A model generated the notes under the pieces. That model saw only the letters and a list, made by a program, of their open reading frames with translations, did no database searches and was not told the DNA's origin. Shown one piece after another: positions 26,900 through 36,900 of a stretch of 64,000 nucleotides of DNA (positions are counted from its first letter, which is position 1; each line of letters begins with the position of its first letter). This DNA is from Bacteroidota bacterium (GTDB lineage: Bacteria > Bacteroidota > Bacteroidia > Chitinophagales > Chitinophagaceae). The stretch is from contig JAFAGR010000038.1 of the NCBI GenBank assembly GCA_023422565.1, positions 1 through 64,000 of the forward strand, written 5' to 3'. The translations under genes were made by a program, and so were the position numbers.

Positions 26900-28756
26900 C
26901 TAATCAAACGTATCGCATCCTACCTTTTTTAAACGAGAAAGAATAGCGCCCTTGTTTCTACCAAAATGTTTGCACAAAGATGAAATATCGATCCCTTTGT
27001 AATACATAGCCTTCAGTTCCGCGTCGCTTTCCGGCGTCCAGCGTTCATAGGCATTTTTGTTTTTAAGCCTTTTCTCCATGTAGGTAACTGCGGGTTCATT
27101 TTGCTTCCCACTTCTTTTCTTTACCGGCTTTTTTGAGGAATCCTCTTCAAAAGACTTTTCCGTTGTATACAGATCTTGCGGAAGCGTGGGCGTGATCTCT
27201 CCCGCACTGTTAAAGTAAGAGCGTGGCAGCATCACCTCCGGAATTACCAGTTTCTTTTTCGTTCGTGTAATAGCCACATAAAGAAGGTTCACTTCTTCAT
27301 TCCATTTGGAAAGGCTCACTTCATCGTTCTTCACATCTTCCGAAAGGGCCATCAGATCAGCTTCGCAGGCAAAATCATCGGTGAGGATAACCTCATCGTA
27401 TTCCATTCCCTTTGCCCGGTGTACTGTAGAGAAAATCATTTCTGCTTTTTCTTTCTCCTCATCACCGGTGTGCAAACTCTTTAACCGGTTTATCAGTGAA
27501 GGAATTTCATTGCCGTACTCTTTCACCACATCCACCATCATGCCCAGTTGCCTGTCTTCTGTTTTCGTGATGTATTCATCCAGTTCCTTCATGCCGCTCA
27601 TGGAGGCGATGAGCCTGTCGCGTATCTGGCCGCGCCTTCCGTTGCGAAGGTGGAGCACATCATACAGCGAGGCGCCCTCGTCAGCATAGGTGTATGAATT
27701 GATGTTGCCTTCGAAGTAGATACTTTTTGTTTTCGGGTTTTCTTTTATAAAGTTGATCGCGCCTACAAGAAGCCCTAAGTTGGTGCGGGAGATCGTTGCG
27801 CGGGTTTTTATTTCAACCGTGTTTCCGCAACCGGTAATATTAACCGCAGGGAAAGGCCGGAGATGATTTTTCCAATTCAGTACCTCGGCGGCGAGTGCGG
27901 CAATATTTTTCCCGAACCGGAAACTGGTGGAGAGACTGAAGTGTGGATAATCGACCTTTTCAAGGGAATTGATCGCATGTCGCCATCCGTAAATCTGCTG
28001 ATTGGCATCGCCCACAATTACCTTGATAGCATTTTGGTTGAGGAAAACATCAAGCATGGCCGGCGAGGCATCCTGGCCCTCATCAAACAAAATGTAGTCG
28101 TAAGATAGTTTTGGCGATGAAAGCTGTAACATCTTTAAATAAAAATCATGCGTGATATCGATCTCGCCTCTATGCATCATTCCAAGCAGCACCCGCGTAC
28201 TTTTTTCTATTTGCAGGTAGAAGTTGCTGACGAAAGTAAGCGCCTGGCGGTCCGAAATAGTTTTTCTGTAGTCAAGATCTTGAACGCGCGCCACATCGCT
28301 GTTGCAGAAGTAAGTAAAAAATTTCAGAATATGATTGGCGAGAATATACTCGCCATGCCTTTCGCCGGTTCCCGAAAGCGAAAGCATACGTGCGATATCA
28401 TAGGAAGTGTATCCTGCCGCGCTTATTTTGTAAGCCCCGCCCCGAACTACAAAGTTGTAAGCAAGTGAATGTGCCGTTTCGATCTGCACATTTTTCATGT
28501 TCATTTTTGCAAACCTTTTCCGCGCCTCCGTTTTCACCGAACGGTTGAAAGCGAGATATAGAATACGACTATTCGCAGGCCTGCTTGCGGCATATTCAAC
28601 CACGGTGGTTGTTTTGCCGGAACCCGCAACTGCATTGATCTTTATGTTGTCCGCTGAGGATATTATTTGGAGCTGTTCTTCAGTGAGTTTCAACCTGCTC
28701 TTTTTCTCCGGAACAGTATTCACTTCGGTATCTTCTTTCATCTCTTCCACATTCAT
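26900..28756 (-). CDS. UvrD-family helicase with C-terminal DNA-binding-like tail
   Basis: 618-residue superfamily 1 helicase. Motifs seen: the Q-motif and Walker A in KINAVAGSGKTTTVVEYAAS, motif II DEGQDASPAML, motif III VGDANQQIYGWRHA, motif IV STSFRFGKNIAALA, and the C-terminal STVHRAKGMEYDEVIL and YVAITRTKKKL. A basic linker (KKPVKKRSGKQNEP) leads to a tail beginning RWTPESDAELKAMYYKGI with LCKHFGRNKGAILSRLKKVG, which looks like a Myb/SANT-like helix-turn-helix as seen on other Bacteroidota helicases. DNA unwinding in repair is inferred. Unlike the 1,047-residue helicase at 21606 it carries no nuclease domain. Confidence 0.88.
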   Translation of the reverse strand: MNVEEMKEDTEVNTVPEKKSRLKLTEEQLQIISSADNIKINAVAGSGKTTTVVEYAASRPANSRILYLAFNRSVKTEARKRFAKMNMKNVQIETAHSLAYNFVVRGGAYKISAAGYTSYDIARMLSLSGTGERHGEYILANHILKFFTYFCNSDVARVQDLDYRKTISDRQALTFVSNFYLQIEKSTRVLLGMMHRGEIDITHDFYLKMLQLSSPKLSYDYILFDEGQDASPAMLDVFLNQNAIKVIVGDANQQIYGWRHAINSLEKVDYPHFSLSTSFRFGKNIAALAAEVLNWKNHLRPFPAVNITGCGNTVEIKTRATISRTNLGLLVGAINFIKENPKTKSIYFEGNINSYTYADEGASLYDVLHLRNGRRGQIRDRLIASMSGMKELDEYITKTEDRQLGMMVDVVKEYGNEIPSLINRLKSLHTGDEEKEKAEMIFSTVHRAKGMEYDEVILTDDFACEADLMALSEDVKNDEVSLSKWNEEVNLLYVAITRTKKKLVIPEVMLPRSYFNSAGEITPTLPQDLYTTEKSFEEDSSKKPVKKRSGKQNEPAVTYMEKRLKNKNAYERWTPESDAELKAMYYKGIDISSLCKHFGRNKGAILSRLKKVGCDTFD

Positions 28757-28841
28757 TTTCGGTAAAGTAAATGATTGTTTTTCTCCTGTTGATGAAAGTA
28801 TGTGCCGGCTACCCCGAATATTACCTTTTTGTGTGATGAAA

Positions 28842-29222
28842 TCAGGTAGTTCCTTCGCTCTCCCGTGTTTCCAAAAGGCGCGTATCGATCACTTCCCGGA
28901 ATGCCTTTTTAGGGATGGCTCCCTGTTGCATCATGGGAGAGCCTTCCATGGGGATGAAGAGAAGGGTGGGAATGCTTTGAATGCCGAAAGCGCCGGAAAG
29001 TTCCCTTTCTTTTTCCGTATCCACTTTATAAATAATGAGGCGGCCATCGTATTCAACGGCGAGTTCATCAAGTACCGGAGCGATTGCTTTGCAGGGCCCG
29101 CACCAATCGGCATAAAAATCAATTATTGCGGGAAGATCTCCTTTATATTTCCACTCGGTTGAATTTTCGTAATCGAAAATCTGATCTATAAAACCCTGAT
29201 GCGTAAGTGCTATTGGCGTCAT
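28842..29222 (-). CDS. Thioredoxin
   Basis: 126-residue thioredoxin: disulphide reductase with the active-site motif WCGPC in IDFYADWCGPCKAIAPVLDEL, followed by YKVDTEKERELSGAFGIQSIPTLLFIP, which contains the cis-Pro. The ATG at 29222 is chosen because upstream sequence in frame has no family resemblance. The N-terminal stretch before the fold (MTPIALTHQGFIDQIFDYEN) is a little longer than in minimal thioredoxins. No signal peptide is seen, so a cytoplasmic place is likely. It lies next to the helicase gene on the same strand, 85 bases upstream. Confidence 0.93.
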   Translation of the reverse strand: MTPIALTHQGFIDQIFDYENSTEWKYKGDLPAIIDFYADWCGPCKAIAPVLDELAVEYDGRLIIYKVDTEKERELSGAFGIQSIPTLLFIPMEGSPMMQQGAIPKKAFREVIDTRLLETRESEGTT

Positions 29223-29264
29223 ATTTTCCTTTATAGACAGAGTACAAAAACTTAACCAAAGCAC

Positions 29265-29656
29265 GGATTGTAATTATTCCCGCGTTGTAACTGTCACTGA
29301 TTTTTTACAATCCGATCCGCATCCATTGTTACAATACCAATTGCTACCCACCTTTTCCGGGTTACAACCATATAACAAAGGAAGCAAAGACGCAAATGTA
29401 CATAACCAAGATACCGACGCTTGTGCCTTGTGGGCTGAGTCACCGGTGTTTCACGCAAAGGGACAAAGGAAGCAAAGACGCAAATGTACATAACCAAAAT
29501 ACCGACGCTTATGCCTTGTGGGCTGAGTCACCGATGTTTCACGCAAAGGAACAAAGGAGGCAAAGATGCAAGGAAGTTAAAATAAAAATTCAAAATGCCT
29601 GAAGCGTGTGCCTTGCGGCATCCACAAAACGAACTACAAACTAAAAACTAAAAAAG
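29265..29656. repeat. Gene-free region with 88-bp tandem repeat (29375-29575)
   Basis: Two full 88-base copies (29375-29462 and 29463-29550) and the start of a third (29551-29575) contain TTTCACGCAAAGG at their ends and ACCGACGCTTGTGCCTTGTG in the middle; the copies differ at only a few bases. The CACGCAAAG...CAAAGGAAGCAAAG phrase occurs inverted at 8978-9010. Bases 29265-29374 hold short words such as GGTTACAACC and no gene; 29576-29656 show a diverged echo (GTGTGCCTTGCGG). Confidence 0.8.
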
Positions 29657-29728
29657 TAGTCCCGACAGGAATCGAACCTGTATCTAAAGTTTAGGAAACT
29701 TCTATTCTATCCGTTGAACTACGGGACC
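29657..29728 (-). tRNA. tRNA-Arg (anticodon CCT)
   Basis: Read on the minus strand it folds as a full cloverleaf: acceptor GGTCCCG/CGGGACT, D stem GTTC/GAAT, anticodon stem GAAGT/ACTTT with loop TTCCTAA, a 4-base variable loop, and T arm ACAGG-TTCGATT-CCTGT. The anticodon CCT decodes AGG. CCA is not encoded. Confidence 0.92.
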
Positions 29729-30011
29729 AAAGGAGCGCAAAAATAGTATTTTTCTTATCCCATGTTCTTGTAAAAGCATCTTTTTCAGCCGAATTATGCC
29801 TTGGATTAGCACCTTCACCCGTTCAGGCTATGAAAAACCTTCCACAAAACAGCCTTTCTTTCTTCCTCACTTAGAGGCAGTTTTGATGGTAGATATACTA
29901 TTTAAAAAATTAAATCGTTGATGTTTAGCGGCTTGTAATATTAACTAAATCTGCGTGGTTCCCTGGAATGATTGGTTTCTAAATTGTTTATCACATTATC
30001 AAATAATTACC

Positions 30012-30401
30012 ATGAAAAATGTTTCCCCAAAAAATGTGGGCAAGATCCTGATAGTTGATGACGAGGGCGATATTTGCTACCTTCTCTCCACTTTCTTCAA
30101 ACACGAAAATTTTGAAACCGACCAGGTAAATACCCTCGCGCAAGCTGAGGTTCATATAAGGGAAAATACGCCGGATCTCGTGTTTTTGGATAATCACCTT
30201 CCGGACGGCCAGGGAATTAAAGTAATTGATAAATTGAAAGCGGCGTATCCGAAAACCCGGATAGTGGTTATTTCAGCTCATGATTCTGCTTCAGATCAGC
30301 AAAGGGCTCTAAACAATGGTGCAGACCTCTTCATTTCCAAACCTTTCACGCGCGACCAGGTGAAAGGGGCCGTAAGTTCTCTGCTAAAAATGGCAGGCTA
30401 A
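30012..30401 (+). CDS. Stand-alone REC-domain response regulator
   Basis: 129 residues comprising only a CheY-like receiver: acidic pocket IVDDEGD, phosphoacceptor Asp60 in LVFLDNHLPDG, Ser88 and Lys110 in FISKPF. No output domain follows, so it acts through protein contacts or in a phosphorelay. The ATG at 30012 is chosen because it fits the family start; the longer frame has no resemblance. Its stop overlaps the stop of another stand-alone receiver gene on the opposite strand. No kinase gene is adjacent. Confidence 0.88.
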   Translation: MKNVSPKNVGKILIVDDEGDICYLLSTFFKHENFETDQVNTLAQAEVHIRENTPDLVFLDNHLPDGQGIKVIDKLKAAYPKTRIVVISAHDSASDQQRALNNGADLFISKPFTRDQVKGAVSSLLKMAG

Positions 30402-30793
30402 TATTTTTTCACGCAGGACAATATCACCTGTATCGCCCTGTTAAATCCGTCTACCGAGGTAGGCTTGGTGATGAAATGCGCCGCACCATATTCTTTCGAA
30501 AATTCGATGTCTTCTTTTGCCGCGGAGGTGGAAAAAACTACAATGGGCACGGTTCCAAACGTGGGATGCTTTTTCAGCATCTTCAGAATTTCTCTGCCGT
30601 GAACCTTGGGAAGATTAAAATCAATAATAAAAATGTCGGGTATAAAATCCGGCTCCCTTAGAAAGGCGGTTACCTTATCCCCTTCGCTGAATACATGCAG
30701 ATCAACAGAAAGATTGTTGGAATGAAAAGAATCACGCAACAATTCTACATCATCACTATCATCTTCAACCAATAAGATCTTCAACTCATCCAT
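30398..30793 (-). CDS. Stand-alone REC-domain response regulator (Rcp-like)
   Basis: 131 residues forming one receiver domain, of the subtype seen with phytochrome-type kinases: EDDSDDVELLRDSF at the acidic pocket, phosphoacceptor Asp58 in IFIIDFNLPKVHG, and Lys in FITKPTSVDGF. The insert LKKHPTFGTVPIVVFSTSA is typical of this subtype. The 3' end overlaps that of the convergent receiver gene by four bases. The partner kinase is not in the window. Confidence 0.88.
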   Translation of the reverse strand: MDELKILLVEDDSDDVELLRDSFHSNNLSVDLHVFSEGDKVTAFLREPDFIPDIFIIDFNLPKVHGREILKMLKKHPTFGTVPIVVFSTSAAKEDIEFSKEYGAAHFITKPTSVDGFNRAIQVILSCVKKY

Positions 30794-30850
30794 TGAAACA
30801 AAGCTAAGATTAATTTAAACTCTTCAAAAGCAATTGAGGGAAAAATTGCG

Positions 30851-32746
30851 TTACACCCGCTCACTCAGTTCAAGCCATCGCATTTCTTTTTCATCTAACA
30901 GCCGAATGATCTCCCCAATTCTGTCTGTAACGCGCGTAAGTTCATCGTAAGGTAACGAGTTTAATTTTTGTTCAAGCTCAGCCTTTTCTTTTTGCAATGC
31001 GGGAAGGTCCTTTTCGATCTGTTCAAATTCCGTTTTTTCTTTAAAACTTAATTTTTTTGCAGGTGCTGCCGCGGGTTTCGCTACAGGTTCATCATTTACT
31101 TCCTTAATCACCGGGCCCTGCTTTTCCGCCTTGTTCTTTTCCTGCAACTCCCGTGCTTCCGTTTCGCGGTACTGCGTGTAATTGCCCGGAAAATCCCTGA
31201 CCACGCCATCGCCTTCAAAAACAAAAAGATGATCAACCATCCTGTCCATAAAGTAACGGTCGTGGCTCACTATTAAAATGCAACCCGGGAAGTCCATAAG
31301 AAATTCTTCCAGTGTGCGAAGTGTTTGCAGGTCCAGATCGTTGGTAGGTTCATCTAACACCAAAAAATTGGGATTGCGAAACAATACGGCCATTAAATGA
31401 AGCCTTCTTTTTTCGCCGCCGCTGAGTTTACTGAGAAAGGTAAATTGTTGTTCGCCGGTGAAGCCAAATTTTTCCATGAACTGGCTCGCCGATATTTTTG
31501 AACCATCGGCAAGCGGAAAAAATTCCGCCATAGATTTTACATATTCTATCGCCCTTTTATCTTCTTTATAAACCAGGCCTTCCTGGCTGAAATGGCCGAA
31601 CACCACGGTTTCGCCATGATTGATCTTTCCGCTGTCGGGCTCTTCAAGCTGCAGTGCGATCTTCAAAAAAGTTGATTTGCCCACGCCGTTCTTGCCTACC
31701 ACGCCGATCCTTTCTCCCTTTTTAAAAGTATAATCAAAGCCTTTTAAAATCTTCAGCTCACCATAATTCTTATACACCTTTTTCATCTCGAGCACTTTTC
31801 CGCCAAGGCGGGACATTTTCATTTGCAAGCTCACTTCGCTGACCTCCCGCTTTGCTTTTACTCTTTCTTCAATATCTGCAAACGCATCCTGCCTGCTCTT
31901 GCTCTTCACCGTACGGGCCTTGGGTTGCTTTCGCATCCATTCCAATTCTTTCCGGAAAATATTTTTATCCTTTTGCAATTCACTTTGCTGCACTTCGAGC
32001 CTCAGGCTCTTTTGCTCCAGGAAGTAATCGTAATCACCTTTATAAACATAAATCTTCTCTTCGTCCATTTCAACGATCTCATTGCAAACTGCATCCAGAA
32101 AATAGCGGTCGTGCGTTACAAGAAGGAGTGTGATCTTTTTTGCCGCAAGAAATTCTTCAAGCCATTCTATCATGCCCACATCCAGGTGGTTGGTAGGTTC
32201 ATCCATGATAAGCAGGCAGCGGCCTTCGTGGAGGTCGGTTTCAATCAACGCCTGCGCCAGCGCAATTCTTTTTTGCTGCCCGCCGCTGAGATTGCCTACT
32301 TTTTCATCAAGATGGTGAATGTTCAGTTTCCCTAAGATCTGTTGCAGGTCGCTTTCAAAACTCCATGCGTTAAGGTCATCAAGCCTGGCCATAAGCTCAG
32401 CCAGCTTTTTTTCATCTTCTTCTCCCTTTTCTAAAAAGATCTCATATTCATTAACGGCCTTAATAACGGGGTGGGGTAAACGAAGAATGTTTTCGCGAAT
32501 GCTTTTGCCTGCATCAAAATTATGTTCCTGCTGAAGCATCACGGTGCGGATGTCTTTATGCACCCAAACAGTTCCCGTATCGGGCGTGCCAAGCCCCGCA
32601 ATAATTTTCATCAGGGTGGTCTTGCCCGATCCGTTACGGGCAACGAGGGCTATTTTATCGCCTTCTTCAATGTTGAGCGTGATGTTTTTAAAAAGGGTGC
32701 GTATTCCGAATGATTTGGAAATTCCTTCCACCGAGGCATAATGCAT
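30851..32746 (-). CDS. ABC-F family ATP-binding protein (Uup-like)
   Basis: 631 residues with two ABC ATPase domains and no membrane domain. Walker A appears as VARNGSGKTTLMKI and VVGKNGVGKSTFLKI, signature motifs as LSGGQQKRIALAQAL and LSGGEKRRLHLMAVL, and Walker B as LLIMDEPTNHLDV and FLVLDEPTNDLDL. Between them is the P-site-tRNA linker region, and the C-terminus is a coiled coil (from about residue 530, with KLSFKEKTEFEQIEKDLPAL), as in Uup. ABC-F proteins act on ribosomes. The -7 element TATCTTTG is four bases before the ATG, suggesting a leaderless messenger. Confidence 0.93.
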   Translation of the reverse strand: MHYASVEGISKSFGIRTLFKNITLNIEEGDKIALVARNGSGKTTLMKIIAGLGTPDTGTVWVHKDIRTVMLQQEHNFDAGKSIRENILRLPHPVIKAVNEYEIFLEKGEEDEKKLAELMARLDDLNAWSFESDLQQILGKLNIHHLDEKVGNLSGGQQKRIALAQALIETDLHEGRCLLIMDEPTNHLDVGMIEWLEEFLAAKKITLLLVTHDRYFLDAVCNEIVEMDEEKIYVYKGDYDYFLEQKSLRLEVQQSELQKDKNIFRKELEWMRKQPKARTVKSKSRQDAFADIEERVKAKREVSEVSLQMKMSRLGGKVLEMKKVYKNYGELKILKGFDYTFKKGERIGVVGKNGVGKSTFLKIALQLEEPDSGKINHGETVVFGHFSQEGLVYKEDKRAIEYVKSMAEFFPLADGSKISASQFMEKFGFTGEQQFTFLSKLSGGEKRRLHLMAVLFRNPNFLVLDEPTNDLDLQTLRTLEEFLMDFPGCILIVSHDRYFMDRMVDHLFVFEGDGVVRDFPGNYTQYRETEARELQEKNKAEKQGPVIKEVNDEPVAKPAAAPAKKLSFKEKTEFEQIEKDLPALQKEKAELEQKLNSLPYDELTRVTDRIGEIIRLLDEKEMRWLELSERV

Positions 32747-32750
32747 GGTG

Positions 32751-32758
32751 CAAAGATA
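32751..32758 (-). promoter_or_regulatory. -7 element TATCTTTG of the ABC-F gene
   Basis: Exact TAnnTTTG match four bases before the ATG at 32746. Confidence 0.5.
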
Positions 32759-32808
32759 AAGAGGGCATTTTCAATTGAGCTGATTTGCCTGACTATTGAA
32801 AATATGAT

Positions 32809-33600
32809 CTATTCCCGTCCGTCTAACAGATTACCCAGGCCGCCTAACAAGCTTCCTTCTTCCTTCCTGTTTCCTGCACCATACTGCAGTATTCTGCCCG
32901 CAAGCCGGCTGATAGGGAGAGACTGTATCCAAACTTTTCCGGGGCCGGTGAGTTTTGCGAAGAAGAGCCCTTCACCACCGAACATCCAGTTTTTTACGCC
33001 GCGGATAAATTCGATATCAAAATCAATTGAGGAAGTATAAGCAACCACGCAACCGGTATCCACTTTCAACACTTCACCCGCTTTCAATTCGCGCTCCATT
33101 ACATAACCACCGGCATGCACAAAACACATTCCATCACCTTCAAGTTTTTGCATGATAAAGCCCTCGCCGCCAAATAATCCTGTACCAAGCCTGCGCTGAA
33201 ATTCGATGCCCACACTAACGCCTTTTGCCGCGGCAAGAAAAGCGTCTTTCTGTGCGATGATCTTCCCGTTATGCAAATGCAGATCTATTGGGATGATCTT
33301 TCCGGAATAAGGCGCGGCGAAACTCACTTTCATTTTGCCGTGAGAAACATTGGTGAAAGCCGTCATGAATAAACTTTCTCCCGTGATCAAACGCTTGCCC
33401 GCGCTCAATAACTTTCCGAAAATCCCTCCCGTTTGCTGCTGGCTTCCGTCGCCGAATATGGTTTGCATCTGAATGCCACTATCCATCATCATAAAACTAC
33501 CGCTCTCCGCAATGGCCGTTTCTTCAGGATCGAGTTCGATCTCTACGAACTGCATTTCCTCACCGTATAATTTAAAATCGATTTCGTGGTTTGATCTCAT
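32809..33600 (-). CDS. TIGR00266/AIM24 family protein
   Basis: 263 residues of the AIM24 (TIGR00266) beta-helix-like fold: QFVEIELDPEETAIAESGSFMMMD, GEGFIMQKLEGDGMCFVHAGG and GGEGLFFAKLTGPGKVWIQS are the Gly-rich turns typical of the family, with a C-terminal Gly-rich tail. Soluble, no signal peptide. The family is widespread but has no established bacterial function. The gene lies upstream of ABC-F on the same strand with a 62-base gap. Confidence 0.85.
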   Translation of the reverse strand: MRSNHEIDFKLYGEEMQFVEIELDPEETAIAESGSFMMMDSGIQMQTIFGDGSQQQTGGIFGKLLSAGKRLITGESLFMTAFTNVSHGKMKVSFAAPYSGKIIPIDLHLHNGKIIAQKDAFLAAAKGVSVGIEFQRRLGTGLFGGEGFIMQKLEGDGMCFVHAGGYVMERELKAGEVLKVDTGCVVAYTSSIDFDIEFIRGVKNWMFGGEGLFFAKLTGPGKVWIQSLPISRLAGRILQYGAGNRKEEGSLLGGLGNLLDGRE

Positions 33601-33645
33601 TGTTAATAATTGTCAGAATATTTTGTAATGCATTAAATCTTCAAC

Positions 33646-33897
33646 TCATCCTTTAATATCGTCGAGGTGCTGCGAAGCCGGCCTGATATTGAGTCTTTGT
33701 TTATGTTTCTCTCTTTCCTGTAGTCTCCTGTTTCTAATATCTTCCGCCCAACGGTGCCGCAAAAACCACAACAAGGTTCCGCCGGCTATGGAAGCATTCA
33801 CCCACAGCGCCACTTTCAGATCGGATATTATGGCAAACATCAGAATCATCTGTGCGCATGGATAAAGGAGGGAAAAAATAATTGTTCGCTCTTTCAT
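33646..33897 (-). CDS. Small membrane protein, function unknown
   Basis: 83 residues with two hydrophobic helices (TIIFSLLYPCAQMILMFAII and VALWVNASIAGGTLLWFLR) and a long basic tail, RHRWAEDIRNRRLQEREKHKQRL. No family is recognised. It precedes the AIM24 gene on the same strand with a gap of 45 bases and could be cotranscribed with it. Confidence 0.6.
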   Translation of the reverse strand: MKERTIIFSLLYPCAQMILMFAIISDLKVALWVNASIAGGTLLWFLRHRWAEDIRNRRLQEREKHKQRLNIRPASQHLDDIKG

Positions 33898-33951
33898 CGT
33901 ACTATCATTTTAATTGAATGAAAAATACCAGGATAAAGCTAACATTTTTTA

Positions 33952-36900
33952 TCACCATGCGCTTCTCTCCCTCAGCTTCCCGTTCCATACGCGTTTACCC
34001 TGCAAAGCCCTCACGAGGTACATGATTCCCACAAATATGAAGAACAGCGGGCCGAGGAAGCCGAATAATGCCACGAATTTGGTTCCGTAAAACTTCTCCA
34101 TCGGCCGTCTCAACCTTTCTGAAATAAGGTACATGCTCGGCACCATTATTAAAGTAAGGAAGAAAGCGAAGATGAGTCCGTAAATGATCGTCCAGCTGAG
34201 CGGCCCCCAGAATACAACACTGTCTCCACCAAAGAAAATTCGCGGGTTAAGTGTTGTAAAAAAGCTTTCAAAGTTTATGTTGAAGCCGACAGCCAACGGA
34301 AGTAATCCTAACATCGTGGCCACAGCGGTCAGCAATACAGGAATGATACGGATCTTTCCGGCCTGAACAGTTGCCTCACGGGTACGCATACCTCTTCCGC
34401 GCAATTCATCGGTGAATTCGATCAGCAGAATCCCGTTCTTTATCACAATTCCCGCAAGCCCGATCACACCTACCAGCAACATGATGGTTGCAATTGTTTT
34501 TCCCGTTATCGCGTACCCTATCATCACGCCAATGATGGAAAAGAATATTTCAGTAAGTACTATGAATGGTTTGCTCAATGAGTTGAATTGCAGAACAAGT
34601 ATCAAAAAGATCAGTCCCATGGCAAGGAAGAAGGCATTGGTAAGAAAGGCGTTCGTTTCAGCCTCCTGTTCACCCTGGCCGGTTTGCCTGATGGTAACGC
34701 CAACGGGTATACGATTTTTACTTTTGAAATCGCTGATCTTCGCGGCCAGTTCCTCATTCACTTTCGTCACCATAGAAGGATCAAGCACATTACTTTGAAG
34801 TTGTATCGTTCTTTTTACATTCTTCCTCGCAATTGCGCCGGATGCACTGGTGTAATCAATGGTAGCGACAGCGCTTACCGGCACCGACTTCACACGCATG
34901 GTATTCATATCCATAAAAGTGATGCGCATGTTCATCAGGTCTGCAATATTCTTTCTTCTTAATTCATCATAGCGAAGCTGGATCTTATATTCATCCTCGC
35001 CTTCTTTCAACTTACTCACTTCCTTTCCAAACAAGGCCGTGCGGATCTCCATACCTACCTGCCCTGTGGTAAGCCCTTCCATCATGGCCTTCTGCCTGTC
35101 CACATTTATCGTGATCTCCGGGCTGTTCAGATCCACATCCATCCGCAGATTTTCCACACCGTATACAGGATTAGCATAGAGGTAATTTGAAAGCTCACGC
35201 GAAACCTGCGCGATCTCTTCAAACTCATCGCCGATCACTTCAATGTTTACGGGAGGATCGGTTGGAGGGCCGCCTTCTTCCTGCGCCACTTCCATACTCG
35301 CTCCGGGAATACCGCCCATAACGGCGCGAATTGAATCCATATACGGACTCGTTTTCTTTCCATTTCTTTTTTCGTATTCAACAAAGGAGATCTGGATCCT
35401 TCCCAAATTCGGGCGAACACTGCGGTTGTTATCACGGGGATTATTCGCGCTGTTGGCCACATTGGTGATCACACTCTCCACTATCGCGCCCTCATTGCCG
35501 GGCATTTCATTTCCTAAAACACCTGTTACCCGCTTTTCGAGAATGGTCATCACGCTATCAGTCGTTTTCACATCCGTACCGGGTGGCATTTTTAAATACA
35601 CATATATCATGTTAGGGTCGCCACTCGGGAAGAAGGTGGTTTTATTACCGCGCGCCATCAATAAAAATAAAGACACGGGGAAAAGAACAAACAAACCTAC
35701 GAGGGCCCACACCGGGCGGTATCCTTTCAATATCCAGCGCAACAACATTTCATAACGCCTCATTAATGCAGGCAATAACCTGTTTTGAAAACTATGAATG
35801 ATATCGCGGAAAACATAGCGGTTCAATAGCGACAACAGCACCATGAAAAGCATAAAATTTCCAAAGCCGGGCATTCCCGCCAAATGAAATAATACGCCGA
35901 ATGCGAGGGCCGTCCAGAACCACCATTTTTTAAAGATCATCTTCTTCGGCTCTTCATATTCCTTTCCTTCCGGCCGCATGAAACTCACGGCAAACACGGG
36001 GTTGAAAATGAAGGCCACAATGAGCGATGCCGCAAGCGTGAGTATGAGCATCACCGGCAGGTAGATCATAAATTTTCCGATGATCCCTTTCCAAAAAAGT
36101 AATGGAAAGAATGGAGCGAGTGTGGTAGCAGTACCTGCAAGAACGGGAATGAATACTTCACCCGCAGCTTCCTTGGCACTTTTTACAATGGGCACGCGGC
36201 CGTTGTTGTAGATGCGGTGCGTGTTTTCAATTACCACAATGGCGTCATCTACAATTATTCCGAGGCCAAACAACAAGGCAAAGAGTACAATAAAGTTGAG
36301 CGTAACGCTTGTGCCGATCACCATATCAGCCACAGGCAAAAACATGAAGGCTACGAAGATGCTCAAGGGCACGCTCAGCGCAACAAAGAAGGCATTGGTA
36401 ACGCCCATGAAAAACATGAGGATCACCAGCACGAGAATGAACCCGATGATGATGGTGTTCACAAGCTCATGAAAGGAACTTGCCGTCGCCTTGCTCTGAT
36501 CTCCCGTGATCACCACTTTTAAATTTTTCGGCAGCTCCTCATTCACCTGCATGTCAGAAACAATGTCTTTGATCTTGGTAGCGGTGCTGATCAGGTTTTC
36601 GCCTGCGCGTTTTACAATGTTCAGTGTGATCACATTCTTACCATCCAGCCGCGCATAACTTTCTTTTTCCTTAATGGTATCTTTTATTTCCGCAATATCA
36701 CGCAGGTACATGGTGGCGCCCTGTGTACTGCTTCGAACCACGATGTCCTGGAGGTCTGTCGCGCTGGTGAATTGTCCTTTCACCTTAATGGTGCGCTTCA
36801 TGTTGCCAACCTCTATGAGGCCGGCGGTGATGTCACGGTTTTCACGGCTGATAGCGGCCTCAATATCACCGAAGCTGATGCGGGCCGCCTGCATTTTAAA

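Noticed and set aside
29796..29921. 41-codon plus-strand ORF (start MPWISTFTRSGYEK).
   Set aside because: No homology that I recognise and no ribosome-binding or promoter sign beyond chance; too weak to call.
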